Position numbers and translations under genes: made by a program. The notes under the pieces are model-generated. The model made no database searches, had not been told where the DNA came from, and saw nothing but the letters and a program-made list of their open reading frames with translations. Shown piece after piece: positions 54,560 to 63,930 of a stretch of DNA of 64,000 nt. How positions within the stretch are numbered: the stretch's first letter is position 1; each line of letters begins with the position of its first letter. Origin of the DNA: Pseudomonas sp. K2I15 (lineage in GTDB: Bacteria; Pseudomonadota; Gammaproteobacteria; Pseudomonadales; Pseudomonadaceae); the NCBI RefSeq assembly GCF_002204795.1, contig NZ_NIXO01000014.1, positions 58,531 through 122,530 on the forward strand. The letters run 5' to 3'.

Positions 54560-54670
54560 GAACATCCCTCCATAAAGTGGGAGGGATGCTAGGAGTGGGG
54601 TGGTTAATGCGCTGTTAAGCCGGTCCTACAAGACACGGCGTAACCTGCGATGTTGCGTTTCAGGATGTGT

Positions 54671-54693
54671 GGCGAGGGCGTTGCACCCTCGCC
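54671..54693. terminator. Hairpin between the two efflux modules
   Basis: GGCGAGGG and CCCTCGCC form a stem around a 7-base loop, 12 bases after the stop of permease 2. It lacks a U tract, so it may only partly separate the two adaptor-permease pairs. Confidence 0.5.
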
Positions 54694-54704
54694 ATCCTGC
54701 TGTG

Positions 54705-57700
54705 TCAGCTGTCCTTGTGGCGTTTCTTGACCAGCTTCATCACCACCACGAAGAACACTGGCACAAACACCACCGCCAGCGTCGCGGTAATCATCCCGCC
54801 GATCACCCCGGTGCCGATCGCCTGCTGGCTCGCCGAGCTGGCACCGGTGGCAATCGCCAACGGCACTACGCCGAGGATGAACGCCAGGGACGTCATGATG
54901 ATCGGCCGCAGGCGCAGGCGCGCAGCTTTCAACGTGGCATCGATCAGGTCTTCGCCCTGGTCATACAGGTCCTTGGCGAACTCGATGATCAGGATCGCGT
55001 TCTTCGCCGACAGGCCAATGATGGTAATCAGGCCGACCTTGAAGAACACATCGTTGGGCATCCCGCGCAAGCTCACGGCCAGTACCGCACCCAGCACGCC
55101 GAGGGGCACCACCAGCAACACCGAGGTCGGAATCGACCAGCTCTCATACAACGCCGCCAGGCACAGGAACACGATCAGCAGCGACAAGCCGAGCAGCAGC
55201 GGTGCCTGGGAGCCGGACAAGCGCTCCTGCAACGACAGGCCGGTCCATTCCTGGCCAAGGCCTGCGGGCAACTGGCTGACCAGCCGCTGGATTTCCTCCA
55301 TCGCCTCGCCCGTGCTGTGGCCCGGCGCCGACTCACCGGAAATCGCGATGGCCGGGTAGCCGTTGTAACGCGTCAACTGGGCGGGGCCCTGGATCCAGCG
55401 TGCTTCAACGAAGGCCGACAGCGGCACCATCTTCCCGGCATTGTTACGCACATGGATCTTCATCAGGTCGGCCACCTGGCTGCGCTGATCGCCTTCGGCT
55501 TGCACCACCACCCGCTGCATGCGGCCCTGGTTCGGGAAGTCGTTGATATAGGCCGAGCCAATGGCCGAGGACAGCACGTTACCGATATCGGCAAAGGAAA
55601 TGCCCAGGGCGTTGGCTTGCTTGCGGTCCACTTCCAGTTGCACCTGAGGCGCCTCGGCCAGGGCGCTTTCACGCACGTTGGCCAGGATCGGGCTTTTCTC
55701 GGCGGCGGCCAGCAGTTCTGTGCGGGCTTCCATCAGGGCGGCATGGCCGACGCCGCCACGGTCTTGCAAGCGGAACTCGAAACCACTCGACGTACCCAGG
55801 CCATCCACCGGCGGCGGCAGGATCGCATAGGCAATCGCGTCCTTCAGTTCGCTGAACGCAGCGTTCGCCCGGTCTGCAATGGCCGCCGCAGAATCCTTAC
55901 TGCTGCGTTCTGACCAATCCTTGAGCGTGGTAAACGCCAGCGCGGCGTTCTGCCCCGAGCCGGAAAAGCTGAAGCCCATGATCATCGTGGTATCGCCCAC
56001 ACCCGGCTCGCCGGCGTTGTGCGCCTCGATCTGCTCGGCCACCTGCACCGTGCGGTTCTTGCTCGCACCCGGCGGCAGCTGGATATCGGTAATGGTGTAA
56101 CCCTGGTCTTCCACCGGCAGGAACGAGGAGGGCAGGCGACTGAACAACACCCCAAGGCCCACCACCAACACCAGATAGATCAGCAAATAGCGACCGCTGC
56201 GCTTGAGGGCATAGGCCACCCAGCCTTCATAACGGTCGGTGAACTGCTCGAAGCGCCGGTTGAACCAGCCGAAGAACCCGCCTTTTTCATGGTGCTCGCC
56301 CTTGGCAATCGGCTTGAGCAAGGTGGCGCACAGGGCCGGGGTCAAGGTCAGGGCGAGGAACGCCGAGAACAAGATCGAGGTGGCCATCGACAACGAGAAC
56401 TGCTGGTAGATCACGCCCACCGAACCCGGCATGAACGCCATCGGCAGGAACACCGCCACCAGCACCAGCGTGATGCCGACAATCGCCCCGGTAATCTGCC
56501 CCATGGCCTTGCGCGTGGCCTCCTTGGGCGACAGGCCCTCGGTGACCATGATCCGCTCGACGTTCTCCACCACCACAATCGCGTCGTCCACCAGGATGCC
56601 GATGGCCAACACCATGCCGAACATGGTCAACACGTTGATCGAGAAGCCCAGCAACAGCATGGTCGCAAACGTGCCCATCAACGCGATCGGCACCACCAGC
56701 GTCGGAATCAGGGTGTAGCGGATGTTTTGCAGGAACAGGAACATCACCGCAAACACCAGCAACATCGCTTCGCCCAGGGTGTACACCACCTTGGTGATCG
56801 AGACCTTCACGAACGGCGAAGTGTCGTAGGGAATCTTGTATTCGACGTTGGCCGGGAAGTAGCGCGCCAGTTCGTCCATCTTCGCCCGCACCAGCGTCGC
56901 GGTGCTCAAGGCGTTGGCGCCCGGCGACAACTGCACGCTGACGGCAGTGGATGGCTTGCCGTTCAGGCGGGTGGAGAACTGGTATTCCTGGCTGCCGATT
57001 TCCACCCGCGCCACGTCACCGACACGCACGGTGGAGCCATCCGGATTGGCCTTGAGCACGATGTCGGCAAATTCGGCCGGCGTCGAGAGTTGGCCTTTAA
57101 CGAGGATAGACGCGGTGATTTCCTGGGTTTTAGTGCCCGGCAAATCACCGATGCTGCCCGCCGACACCTGGGCGTTCTGCGCCGCGATTGCCGCGTTGAC
57201 ATCCGCCGGGGTCAGGTTGAAACCGATCAGCTTCTGCGGGTCGATCCAGATCCGCATCGCGCGCTCGGCGCCGTACAGTTGGGCCTTGCCCACACCGTCC
57301 AGGCGCTTGAGTTCGTTCATCACGTTGCGCGCCAGGTAATCGCTGAGCGCTACGTCATCGAGCTTGCCGTCGCTGGAGGTCAGGGTCACCAGCAGCAGGA
57401 AACCGGCGGAGACTTTCTCCACCTGCAAGCCTTGCTGCGTCACCGCTTGCGGCAGGCGCGGTTCCACCGCCTTGAGCCGGTTTTGCACGTCGACCTGGGC
57501 CATCTCCGGGTCGGTGCCCGGCTGGAACGTCGCGGTGATGGTGGCCGAGCCGAGGCTGCTTTGGGATTCGAAGTACAGCAGGTGATCGGCGCCGTTAAGC
57601 TCCTGCTCGATCAGGCTGACCACGCTTTCGTCCAGGGTTTGCGCGGAGGCGCCCGGGTACACCGCGTAGATCTCGACTTTCGGCGGGGCGACGTTGGGGT

Positions 57701-57803
57701 ACTGCGCGACCGGCAACTGCGGGATGGCGAGGGCGCCGGCCAGCAGGATAAACAGGGCGACCACCCAGGCGAAGATCGGGCGGTCAATAAAGAACTGCGG
57801 CAT
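54705..57803 (-). CDS. RND multidrug efflux permease 2 (HAE1 type)
   Basis: 1032 residues, opening MPQFFIDRPIFAWVVALFIL. Same proton-relay (ILVDDAIVVVENVERI) and second-half (GLSAKNAILIIEFAKDLYDQ) motifs as permease 1. Differences are concentrated in the periplasmic porter domains (for example LTSSDGKLDDVALSDYLARN against LTARNGTLDAPALSDYLARN), which may shift drug preference. It starts 18 bases after its adaptor. The tandem arrangement adaptor2-permease2-adaptor1-permease1 points to duplication of a whole two-gene module. Confidence 0.94.
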   Translation of the reverse strand: MPQFFIDRPIFAWVVALFILLAGALAIPQLPVAQYPNVAPPKVEIYAVYPGASAQTLDESVVSLIEQELNGADHLLYFESQSSLGSATITATFQPGTDPEMAQVDVQNRLKAVEPRLPQAVTQQGLQVEKVSAGFLLLVTLTSSDGKLDDVALSDYLARNVMNELKRLDGVGKAQLYGAERAMRIWIDPQKLIGFNLTPADVNAAIAAQNAQVSAGSIGDLPGTKTQEITASILVKGQLSTPAEFADIVLKANPDGSTVRVGDVARVEIGSQEYQFSTRLNGKPSTAVSVQLSPGANALSTATLVRAKMDELARYFPANVEYKIPYDTSPFVKVSITKVVYTLGEAMLLVFAVMFLFLQNIRYTLIPTLVVPIALMGTFATMLLLGFSINVLTMFGMVLAIGILVDDAIVVVENVERIMVTEGLSPKEATRKAMGQITGAIVGITLVLVAVFLPMAFMPGSVGVIYQQFSLSMATSILFSAFLALTLTPALCATLLKPIAKGEHHEKGGFFGWFNRRFEQFTDRYEGWVAYALKRSGRYLLIYLVLVVGLGVLFSRLPSSFLPVEDQGYTITDIQLPPGASKNRTVQVAEQIEAHNAGEPGVGDTTMIMGFSFSGSGQNAALAFTTLKDWSERSSKDSAAAIADRANAAFSELKDAIAYAILPPPVDGLGTSSGFEFRLQDRGGVGHAALMEARTELLAAAEKSPILANVRESALAEAPQVQLEVDRKQANALGISFADIGNVLSSAIGSAYINDFPNQGRMQRVVVQAEGDQRSQVADLMKIHVRNNAGKMVPLSAFVEARWIQGPAQLTRYNGYPAIAISGESAPGHSTGEAMEEIQRLVSQLPAGLGQEWTGLSLQERLSGSQAPLLLGLSLLIVFLCLAALYESWSIPTSVLLVVPLGVLGAVLAVSLRGMPNDVFFKVGLITIIGLSAKNAILIIEFAKDLYDQGEDLIDATLKAARLRLRPIIMTSLAFILGVVPLAIATGASSASQQAIGTGVIGGMITATLAVVFVPVFFVVVMKLVKKRHKDS

Positions 57804-57820
57804 TGTGAACGATCCCTTTC

Positions 57821-58978
57821 TTACTGGCCGGATGCCTGGGCTAGAGGCGCGGGGCTGTCATCGACCTGGACTTTCTCGCCAGGGCGGGCGTGTTGCAGGC
57901 CTTCGACGACGATACGGTCACCGGCCTTCAGGCCGCGGGTGACGACCCAGCGGTCATTGACCACCGAGCCCAATTCCACCGGTTGCAGGCTCACGGTTTG
58001 CTCGGCGTCCAGCAGCAGCACCATGGGGATCCCGGCGCTGTCGCGAGTGATCGCCCGTTGCGGCACGCTGATGCCTTGCTGGTCGACGGCTTGCTCCAGG
58101 CGCACGCGGATAAAGCTGCCGGGCAGCAGGTCGAGGTCCGGGTTGGGGAATTCGCTGCGCAAGATGATCTGCCCGGTGCCCGGGTCGACGCTGATCTCGG
58201 CAAACAGCAACTTGCCCGGCAGCGGGTAAAGGCTGCCGTCATCCTGGATCAGCGTGGCCTTGGCCTGGTCCTGGCCGACTTGCTTCAAGTACCCGGCGCG
58301 GAAGGCCCGGCGCAGGTCATTCAGCTCGCGGGTGGATTGGGTCAGGTCGGCGTGGATCGGGTCCAGTTGCTGGATCAGCGCCATCGGCGTGGCTTCGTTC
58401 TGGCCCACCAGTGCGCCTTCGGTGACCAGTGCGCGGCCAATGCGGCCAGAGATCGGCGCTGTGACGGTGGCATAGCCCAGGTTCAACTTGGCGCGCTGTA
58501 CGGCGGCCTGGTTGGCGGCCACATCTGCCGCAGTTTGCCGGGCGGCGGCGCGGGCGTTGTCGTATTCCTGGCCGCTGATGGCATTGCCTTCTACCAACTG
58601 GCTGTAGCGCTGCTCTTGCAGGCGCGCCTGGAACGCATTGGCCTCGGCCTTGCGCAGGCTGGCCTGGGCGCTGTCGAGGTCGGCCTTGAACGGAGCCGGG
58701 TCAATCCGGAACAACACATCGCCCTGTTTCACGTCGTGGCCTTCCTTGAACACCCGCTGCAACACCACGCCGGCAACCCGGGCGCGCACTTCGGCGATGC
58801 GCGGCGCAGCAATCCGCCCACTCAGCTCGCTGGTGATGGACAAGGGCTTGGCTTCAAGGGTTTCGATCCGCACCTTGGCCAGTGGTGCCTCGGCGGCGTC
58901 GCTCGCCGACTTGCCACACGCGCCCAACGCCAGTGTGAGGGCCAGCAGGCAAAACGGCGCAAACAGATTCTTCGACAT
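57821..58978 (-). CDS. RND periplasmic adaptor 2 (membrane-fusion lipoprotein)
   Basis: 385 residues from the ATG at 58978 (GGGA seven bases upstream); ATGs at 58984 and further up are less likely. Lipobox LGAC near residue 21. The same domain order as adaptor 1, with AEVRARVAGVVLQRVFKEGH, a hairpin with QARLQEQRYSQLVEGNAISG, and TVTAPISGRIGRALVTEGAL. It is first in the four-gene efflux run and divergent from the two-component genes, across a 305-base gap that contains a REP doublet. Confidence 0.93.
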   Translation of the reverse strand: MSKNLFAPFCLLALTLALGACGKSASDAAEAPLAKVRIETLEAKPLSITSELSGRIAAPRIAEVRARVAGVVLQRVFKEGHDVKQGDVLFRIDPAPFKADLDSAQASLRKAEANAFQARLQEQRYSQLVEGNAISGQEYDNARAAARQTAADVAANQAAVQRAKLNLGYATVTAPISGRIGRALVTEGALVGQNEATPMALIQQLDPIHADLTQSTRELNDLRRAFRAGYLKQVGQDQAKATLIQDDGSLYPLPGKLLFAEISVDPGTGQIILRSEFPNPDLDLLPGSFIRVRLEQAVDQQGISVPQRAITRDSAGIPMVLLLDAEQTVSLQPVELGSVVNDRWVVTRGLKAGDRIVVEGLQHARPGEKVQVDDSPAPLAQASGQ

Positions 58979-59148
58979 GCTCATATCCCAATATTGACTG
59001 GCGCATCCTACGGGCGCCCCCGCCACAGTGCTGTGAAGCTCTGTAGGTGGTGTGTGAAGAAATGTAAGGTGCGGCCCACAGACCCGCGCGGGCGTATATC
59101 CTTCATAACCGCCAAACCTTACACGATGTTCCAGGCACCGAAGATCTA

Positions 59149-59240
59149 ATGTGGGAGCGGGCTTGCTCGCGAATGCGGTGTTTCAGTTGATGCATCCGGT
59201 GGCTGACACACCGCATTGGCGAGCAAGCCCGCTCCCACAT
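59149..59240. repeat. REP doublet in a divergent promoter region
   Basis: Arms at 59149-59181 and 59208-59240 are 33 bases long and pair with one mismatch; the core is TGTGGGAGCGGGCTTGCTCG. Its right end lies 43 bases before the response-regulator start and its left end 170 bases before the adaptor start. The remaining bases of the 58979-59283 gap hold no gene that I can support. Confidence 0.9.
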
Positions 59241-59283
59241 TGGATTTGCGTACTACTTAGAAATTGTATTATTTGGAAATACC

Positions 59284-59985
59284 ATGCCCAACATTCTTCT
59301 GGTGGAAGACGACGCCTCGCTCTGCGAATTGATCGCCAGTTATCTGGAACGCAACGGCTATCACGTCAGCGTGCTCAGCCGTGGCGACCACGTGCGCGAA
59401 CGCGCGCGGCTCAACCCGCCAGACCTGGTGATCCTCGACCTGATGCTGCCGGGCCTCGACGGCCTGCAAGTGTGCCGGCTGCTGCGGGCCGACTCGGCCA
59501 CGCTGCCGATCCTGATGCTCACCGCCCGCGACGACAGCCACGACCAGGTGTTGGGCCTGGAGATGGGCGCCGACGACTACGTCACCAAACCCTGCGAGCC
59601 GAGGGTGTTGCTGGCCCGCGTGCGTACCCTGCTGCGCCGCAGCAGCCTCACCGAACCGCAGGCCGCCAACGATCAGATCCTGATGGGCAACCTGTGCATC
59701 GACCTGTCGGAACGCACCGTGACCTGGCGCAACCAGGCGGTGGAGTTGTCCAGCGGTGAATACAACCTGCTGGTGGTACTGGCCCGGCATGCCGGCGAAG
59801 TGCTCAGCCGCGACCAGATTCTGCAACGCCTGCGTGGCATCGAATTCAACGGCACCGACCGCTCGGTGGACGTGGCGATTTCCAAGCTGCGGCGCAAGTT
59901 CGATGACCACGCCGGTGAAGCGCGCAAGATCAAGACCGTGTGGGGCAAGGGTTACTTGTTCAGCCGTTCCGAGTGGGAATGCTGA
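59284..59985 (+). CDS. OmpR-family response regulator, RstA-like
   Basis: 233 residues. Receiver domain with acidic pocket VEDD (residues 7-10), phosphoacceptor D52 in VILDLMLPGLDG, the Thr in MLTARD and the Lys in DDYVTKPCEP. Winged-helix domain with LRGIEFNGTDRSVDVAISKL and the C-terminal IKTVWGKGYLFSRSEWE, which is very like E. coli RstA. The histidine kinase starts three bases after its stop. Divergent from the efflux genes and a plausible regulator of them. Confidence 0.92.
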   Translation: MPNILLVEDDASLCELIASYLERNGYHVSVLSRGDHVRERARLNPPDLVILDLMLPGLDGLQVCRLLRADSATLPILMLTARDDSHDQVLGLEMGADDYVTKPCEPRVLLARVRTLLRRSSLTEPQAANDQILMGNLCIDLSERTVTWRNQAVELSSGEYNLLVVLARHAGEVLSRDQILQRLRGIEFNGTDRSVDVAISKLRRKFDDHAGEARKIKTVWGKGYLFSRSEWEC

Positions 59986-59988
59986 GCC

Positions 59989-61284
59989 ATGTTTCGCGTC
60001 CTGATTCGCCTGTACCTGATCACCATCGTCACCTTCGCAGCCGCGATCTACCTGGTCCCGCGGGCGGTGATCCAGCTCTTTGAACACCGTTACATGAGCT
60101 ACAACATCGAGCAGTCCCGAGGGATGCAGAGCCTGATCGTCAAGGAATACCAACGGGTGCCGATGGAGCAGTGGGCCAACGTCACCGTGCGCCTGTCGGC
60201 GGACTTTGCGCCGCTGAAAGTGCAACTGCTGCGCATCCAGGACGCCAGCTACACCCCGCAAGAACAACGCCTGCTGGAAAAAGACCAGATGGTGATTCGC
60301 CTGGGCGAGTGGGGCTGGGCGGACGACGTCAGTTCGGCCCTGGACGACCAACTGGTGGTCAAGGTCTCGGTACCGCCGGACCCTTTGGACATGAACCTGC
60401 TGTACTGGAGCATGAACGTGCTGATCGGCGCCGCGCTGCTGGCGTGCCTGCTCTTCTGGCTACGGCCACACTGGCGCGACCTGGAGCGCCTGAAAAGCAC
60501 GGCGGCCCAACTCGGCCAGGGCAACCTGGCGGCACGCACAAAGATCCCGCCCAGCTCCAACATCGGCAGCCTGGCGGCGGTGTTCGACACCATGGCCAAC
60601 GACATCGAACAACTGCTCAACCAGCAGCGTGACCTGCTCAACGCGGTCTCCCATGAACTGCGCACGCCACTGACGCGCCTGGACTTCGGCCTGGCGCTCG
60701 CGCTGTCCGACGACCTTCCGGCAGCGAGTCGTGAACGCCTGCAAGGGTTGGTGGCGCATATTCGTGAACTGGATGAATTGGTGTTGGAGCTGCTGTCTTA
60801 CAGCCGCCTGCAAAACCCGGCACAAACACCCGAGCAGGTGGAAGTGGTGCTGGATGAGTTTATCGACAGCATTCTTGGCAGCGTCGATGACGAACTGGAA
60901 AACCCCGACATCGTGATGGATGTGGTACTGGACTGCGCCGTGGAGCGCTTCACACTCGACCCGCGACTGACGGCCCGGGCGCTGCAAAACCTGCTGCGCA
61001 ACGCCATGCGTTACTGCGAGCGGCGGATTCAGGTGGGAGTGAAGGTGTGTCCCAAGGGCTGTGAGATTTGGGTGGACGATGACGGCATTGGTATTCCGGC
61101 TGATCAGCGGGAGCGGATTTTCGAGCCGTTCTACCGACTGGATCGCAGCCGTGACCGTGCTACTGGCGGCTTCGGCCTGGGACTGGCCATCAGCCGGCGG
61201 GCGCTTGAGGCGCAAGGCGGAACGTTGACGGCCCAGTCATCGCCATTGGGCGGCGCACGCTTCAGGTTGTGGCTACCAAGCTAA
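59989..61284 (+). CDS. Sensor histidine kinase, RstB-like
   Basis: 431 residues. Membrane helices at about 5-25 and 140-158 flank a ~110-residue periplasmic sensor. HAMP follows (RPHWRDLERLKSTAAQLGQG). The phosphoacceptor is H222 in AVSHELRTPLTRLDF. ATP-binding boxes: N-box LQNLLRNAMRYCE, G1 DDDGIGIP and G2 GGFGLGLAI. Length and domain order match RstB. The signal is unknown. A short REP hairpin follows 18 bases after the stop. Confidence 0.93.
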   Translation: MFRVLIRLYLITIVTFAAAIYLVPRAVIQLFEHRYMSYNIEQSRGMQSLIVKEYQRVPMEQWANVTVRLSADFAPLKVQLLRIQDASYTPQEQRLLEKDQMVIRLGEWGWADDVSSALDDQLVVKVSVPPDPLDMNLLYWSMNVLIGAALLACLLFWLRPHWRDLERLKSTAAQLGQGNLAARTKIPPSSNIGSLAAVFDTMANDIEQLLNQQRDLLNAVSHELRTPLTRLDFGLALALSDDLPAASRERLQGLVAHIRELDELVLELLSYSRLQNPAQTPEQVEVVLDEFIDSILGSVDDELENPDIVMDVVLDCAVERFTLDPRLTARALQNLLRNAMRYCERRIQVGVKVCPKGCEIWVDDDGIGIPADQRERIFEPFYRLDRSRDRATGGFGLGLAISRRALEAQGGTLTAQSSPLGGARFRLWLPS

Positions 61285-61302
61285 AGAACACCGCAAAACC
61301 AT

Positions 61303-61330
61303 TGTGGGAGCGGGCAAGCCCGCTCCCACA
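61303..61330. repeat. Compact REP hairpin
   Basis: TGTGGGAGCGGGC (61303-61315) and GCCCGCTCCCACA (61318-61330) pair perfectly with a 2-base spacer: the outer ends of a REP doublet with the centre lost. It may act as a terminator for the two-component genes. Confidence 0.85.
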
Positions 61331-61445
61331 TTTGTTCTTCATCGTTTTTCAGTCCCGGTTTTGGCCGATGCACAGCCTTACCACCTCACGCGGTGCCTTG
61401 TTATAGTTCGGCGCTTATCCCAGCCGCCAGTCAAGGATCACTGCC

Positions 61446-62258
61446 ATGTCCGAATACCAAGCCTTTGTCGTCGAACTCAGCGGCAACGTCGCCCATGTGC
61501 AGCTCAACCGCCCGGAAAAGATCAACGCCATGAACGCCGCGTTCTGGACCGAGATCATCGACATCTTCCAATGGGTCGAAGACACCGACGCCGTGCGCGC
61601 CGTGGTCATCAGCGGCGCCGGTAAGCATTTCTCCTCCGGCATCGACCTGATGATGCTGGCCTCGGTGGCCAACGAATTCGGCAAGGACGTCGGCCGCAAC
61701 GCGCGCCTGCTGCGGCGCAAGATCCTCGAGCTGCAGGCCTCGTTCAACGCTGTCGACAACTGCCGCAAGCCGGTACTCGCGGCCATCCACGGCTACTGCA
61801 TCGGTGGCGCCATCGACCTGATCAGCGCCTGTGACATGCGCTACGCCGCCGAAGACGCGCAATTCTCCATCAAGGAAATCGACATCGGCATGGCCGCCGA
61901 CGTCGGCACCCTGCAACGCCTGCCGCGCATCGTTGGCGACGGTATGCTGCGCGAGCTGGCCTACACCGGCCGCCAGTTCGGTGCCGACGAGGCGCGCAGC
62001 ATCGGCCTGGTGAATCGGGTGTACAGCGATCACGAGAGCCTGCTGGCCGGGGTGATGGAAATCGCCCGGGAAATCGCCGCCAAATCACCGATCGCGGTCA
62101 CCGGCACCAAGGCGATGATCAGCTACATGCGTGACCACTCGATCAATGACGGTTTGGAATACGTTGCCACCTGGAACTCAGCTATGTTGCAATCCAACGA
62201 CCTGCGCGTGGCCATCGCGGCCCATATGAGCAAGCAGAAACCCGAATTCGTGGATTGA
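61446..62258 (+). CDS. Delta3,5-delta2,4-dienoyl-CoA isomerase (crotonase fold)
   Basis: 270 residues. Shifts double bonds in dienoyl-CoA during breakdown of unsaturated fatty acids. The oxyanion-hole stretches are GKHFSSGIDLMML and AAIHGYCIGGAIDL. Three acidic residues match ECH1 in kind and spacing: D124 in GGAIDL, E144 in SIKEIDIG and D152 in MAADVGTLQRLP (ECH1 D176, E196, D204). The segment ISYMRDHSINDGLEYVATWN is also shared with ECH1. Many databases label it only enoyl-CoA hydratase. nudC follows after six bases. Confidence 0.9.
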   Translation: MSEYQAFVVELSGNVAHVQLNRPEKINAMNAAFWTEIIDIFQWVEDTDAVRAVVISGAGKHFSSGIDLMMLASVANEFGKDVGRNARLLRRKILELQASFNAVDNCRKPVLAAIHGYCIGGAIDLISACDMRYAAEDAQFSIKEIDIGMAADVGTLQRLPRIVGDGMLRELAYTGRQFGADEARSIGLVNRVYSDHESLLAGVMEIAREIAAKSPIAVTGTKAMISYMRDHSINDGLEYVATWNSAMLQSNDLRVAIAAHMSKQKPEFVD

Positions 62259-62264
62259 CTGAAC

Positions 62265-63098
62265 ATGACCCCAGGCTGGATTACCACAACGCTGCTGGAC
62301 AACGACGCCCCGGGCGGCTGGGCCGTGGCCCGCAGCCGCGAAGGCTTTTTACACGACCAGAACGGCCCGCTGTTTCCCCGGGAATGGCTCAAGCGCCAGG
62401 ACCTGTCGGTGTTTGCCGAGCATGGCATCGGCCACCTGGACGGCGAGCCGGTGTACCTGCTGGAGCTCAATAGCCCCGCCGACGTGCCGGGCTGCGGCTG
62501 GCAGGGCTTGCGGGCGTTCATGCTGCAAGGCGACCACACCCTGTACAAAGTCCTGGGCTATGCCGCGCAAATCGGCACCTGGGCCCGGGAGCATCGTTTC
62601 TGTGGAAGCTGTGGCCAGGCGATGGTGCAGGTGCCACGGGAGCGGGCGATGTTCTGCCAGGCCTGTGACCTGCGAAGCTACCCGCGTATCTCGCCGAGCA
62701 TGATCGTGCTGGTGACCCGGGGCGACGAGATCCTGCTGGCCCGTTCGCCGCGCTTTGTCACGGGTGTCTACAGCACCCTGGCGGGTTTTGCCGAGCCGGG
62801 TGAGTCGGCCGAAGACTGCCTGATTCGCGAAGTGCGCGAAGAAGTGCAGGTGGAGGTCAAGAACATCCAGTACATGGGCAGCCAGTGCTGGCCGTTCCCG
62901 CACTCGATGATGCTGGGCTTTCACGCCGAGTACGCCGGCGGCGATATCGTGCCCCAGGCCGACGAGATCGAAGACGCGCAGTGGTTCAACATCCATGAAC
63001 TGCCGCCGTTGCCGGCGTCTCGCTCGATTGCGCGCTACCTGATCGACCTCTACCTGGCCCGTCGCTTAGGCCACGCTGAACCAGTGCTGCCAGGCTAG
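62265..63098 (+). CDS. nudC: NADH pyrophosphatase / NAD-RNA decapping hydrolase
   Basis: 277 residues. Cleaves NAD(H) and removes NAD caps from RNA. Zinc site C113, C116, C131, C134 (CGSCGQ, CQAC). Nudix box at 174-196 ([20 protein letters not shown]) with the catalytic glutamates; the usual late Gly of the box is Gln195. The NudC-specific SQPWPFPxS motif reads SQCWPFPHS, with Cys in place of Pro. Its 3' end overlaps the convergent permease gene by 33 bases. Confidence 0.93.
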   Translation: MTPGWITTTLLDNDAPGGWAVARSREGFLHDQNGPLFPREWLKRQDLSVFAEHGIGHLDGEPVYLLELNSPADVPGCGWQGLRAFMLQGDHTLYKVLGYAAQIGTWAREHRFCGSCGQAMVQVPRERAMFCQACDLRSYPRISPSMIVLVTRGDEILLARSPRFVTGVYSTLAGFAEPGESAEDCLIREVREEVQVEVKNIQYMGSQCWPFPHSMMLGFHAEYAGGDIVPQADEIEDAQWFNIHELPPLPASRSIARYLIDLYLARRLGHAEPVLPG

Positions 63099-63845
63099 GC
63101 GCACTGTCAGGCCGAGCACTACGGTGATAAACACCGGGCGAATGAACTTGGCGCCGCCGCTGATTGCGCTGCGTGCGCCAAAGAACGCGCCGCACATCAC
63201 CGACACGCCCATGCTCAGGCCGACAATCCAGTCCACCGAACCGTTGAAAATGAACACCGTCAGCGCCGCCGCGTTGCTGACGAAGTTCATGCTGCGCGCC
63301 ACGCCACTGGCTTTTACCAGGTCGATGGGGTGCAACAGCATGGTGCTCACGGTCCAGAACGCCCCGGTGCCCGGGCCGGCCACGCCGTCGTAGAAACCCA
63401 GGCCGAAGCCCTGGGTGGACTGCCATTTCTTTTTGATCGGTGCGTCGTTGTCCAGCGCCGCCTTGGGCGTGCCGCCGAACAGCAGGTACAAGCCGCAGCC
63501 GAAGACAATCACCGGGAGCATCTTGTTCAGGGTTTCGGCGGGCAGGTAATGCGCGACCACCGCGCCGGTGAGCGCGCCGATCAGGGTGCCGACGATGGCA
63601 TGCACCCACTGGCGTGGATGAAACAGCTTGCGGCGGTAGAAGGTAAAGCTGGCGGTGGCCGAGCCGAAGGTGGAGCTGAGCTTGTTGGTGCCCAGCACCA
63701 GGTGGGGCGGCATGCCGGCGGTCAGCAGGGCAGGCGTGGTGAGCAGGCCGCCGCCGCCGGCGATGGCGTCGATAAAACCGGCGATAAAGGCAACGACGGC
63801 GAGGATCGCCAGGGTGGTGAGGTCAACGCTGAGTTCGAAAGGCAT
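63066..63845 (-). CDS. TauE/SafE-family (TSUP) membrane permease
   Basis: 259 residues from the ATG at 63845. Seven to eight helices; family repeats [20 protein letters not shown] in the first half and [20 protein letters not shown] in the second, both with the Gly/Pro-rich reentrant motif. It is a putative exporter of sulfite, sulfonates or other organic anions. It overlaps nudC tail-to-tail by 33 bases. Confidence 0.93.
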   Translation of the reverse strand: MPFELSVDLTTLAILAVVAFIAGFIDAIAGGGGLLTTPALLTAGMPPHLVLGTNKLSSTFGSATASFTFYRRKLFHPRQWVHAIVGTLIGALTGAVVAHYLPAETLNKMLPVIVFGCGLYLLFGGTPKAALDNDAPIKKKWQSTQGFGLGFYDGVAGPGTGAFWTVSTMLLHPIDLVKASGVARSMNFVSNAAALTVFIFNGSVDWIVGLSMGVSVMCGAFFGARSAISGGAKFIRPVFITVVLGLTVRLAWQHWFSVA

Positions 63846-63930
63846 GGGCAAGACTTATTCGGCAAGGCGCAGAAAGGGCTGCGCGAAAGGCCAACATCTT
63901 ACCGGTAACCCTGGTTTGAGGCGATCCAAA

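Noticed and set aside
54600..55913. 437-codon open frame on the plus strand
   Set aside because: Antisense to the C-terminal half of permease 2; same shadow pattern.
56019..58229. 736-codon open frame on the plus strand
   Set aside because: Antisense to permease 2 and adaptor 2. Composition is His/Gln/Arg-heavy and repeats the shadow seen opposite permease 1; no domain.
57890..59149. 419-codon open frame on the plus strand
   Set aside because: Antisense to adaptor 2 and running into the REP region; no start signal and no protein-like motif.
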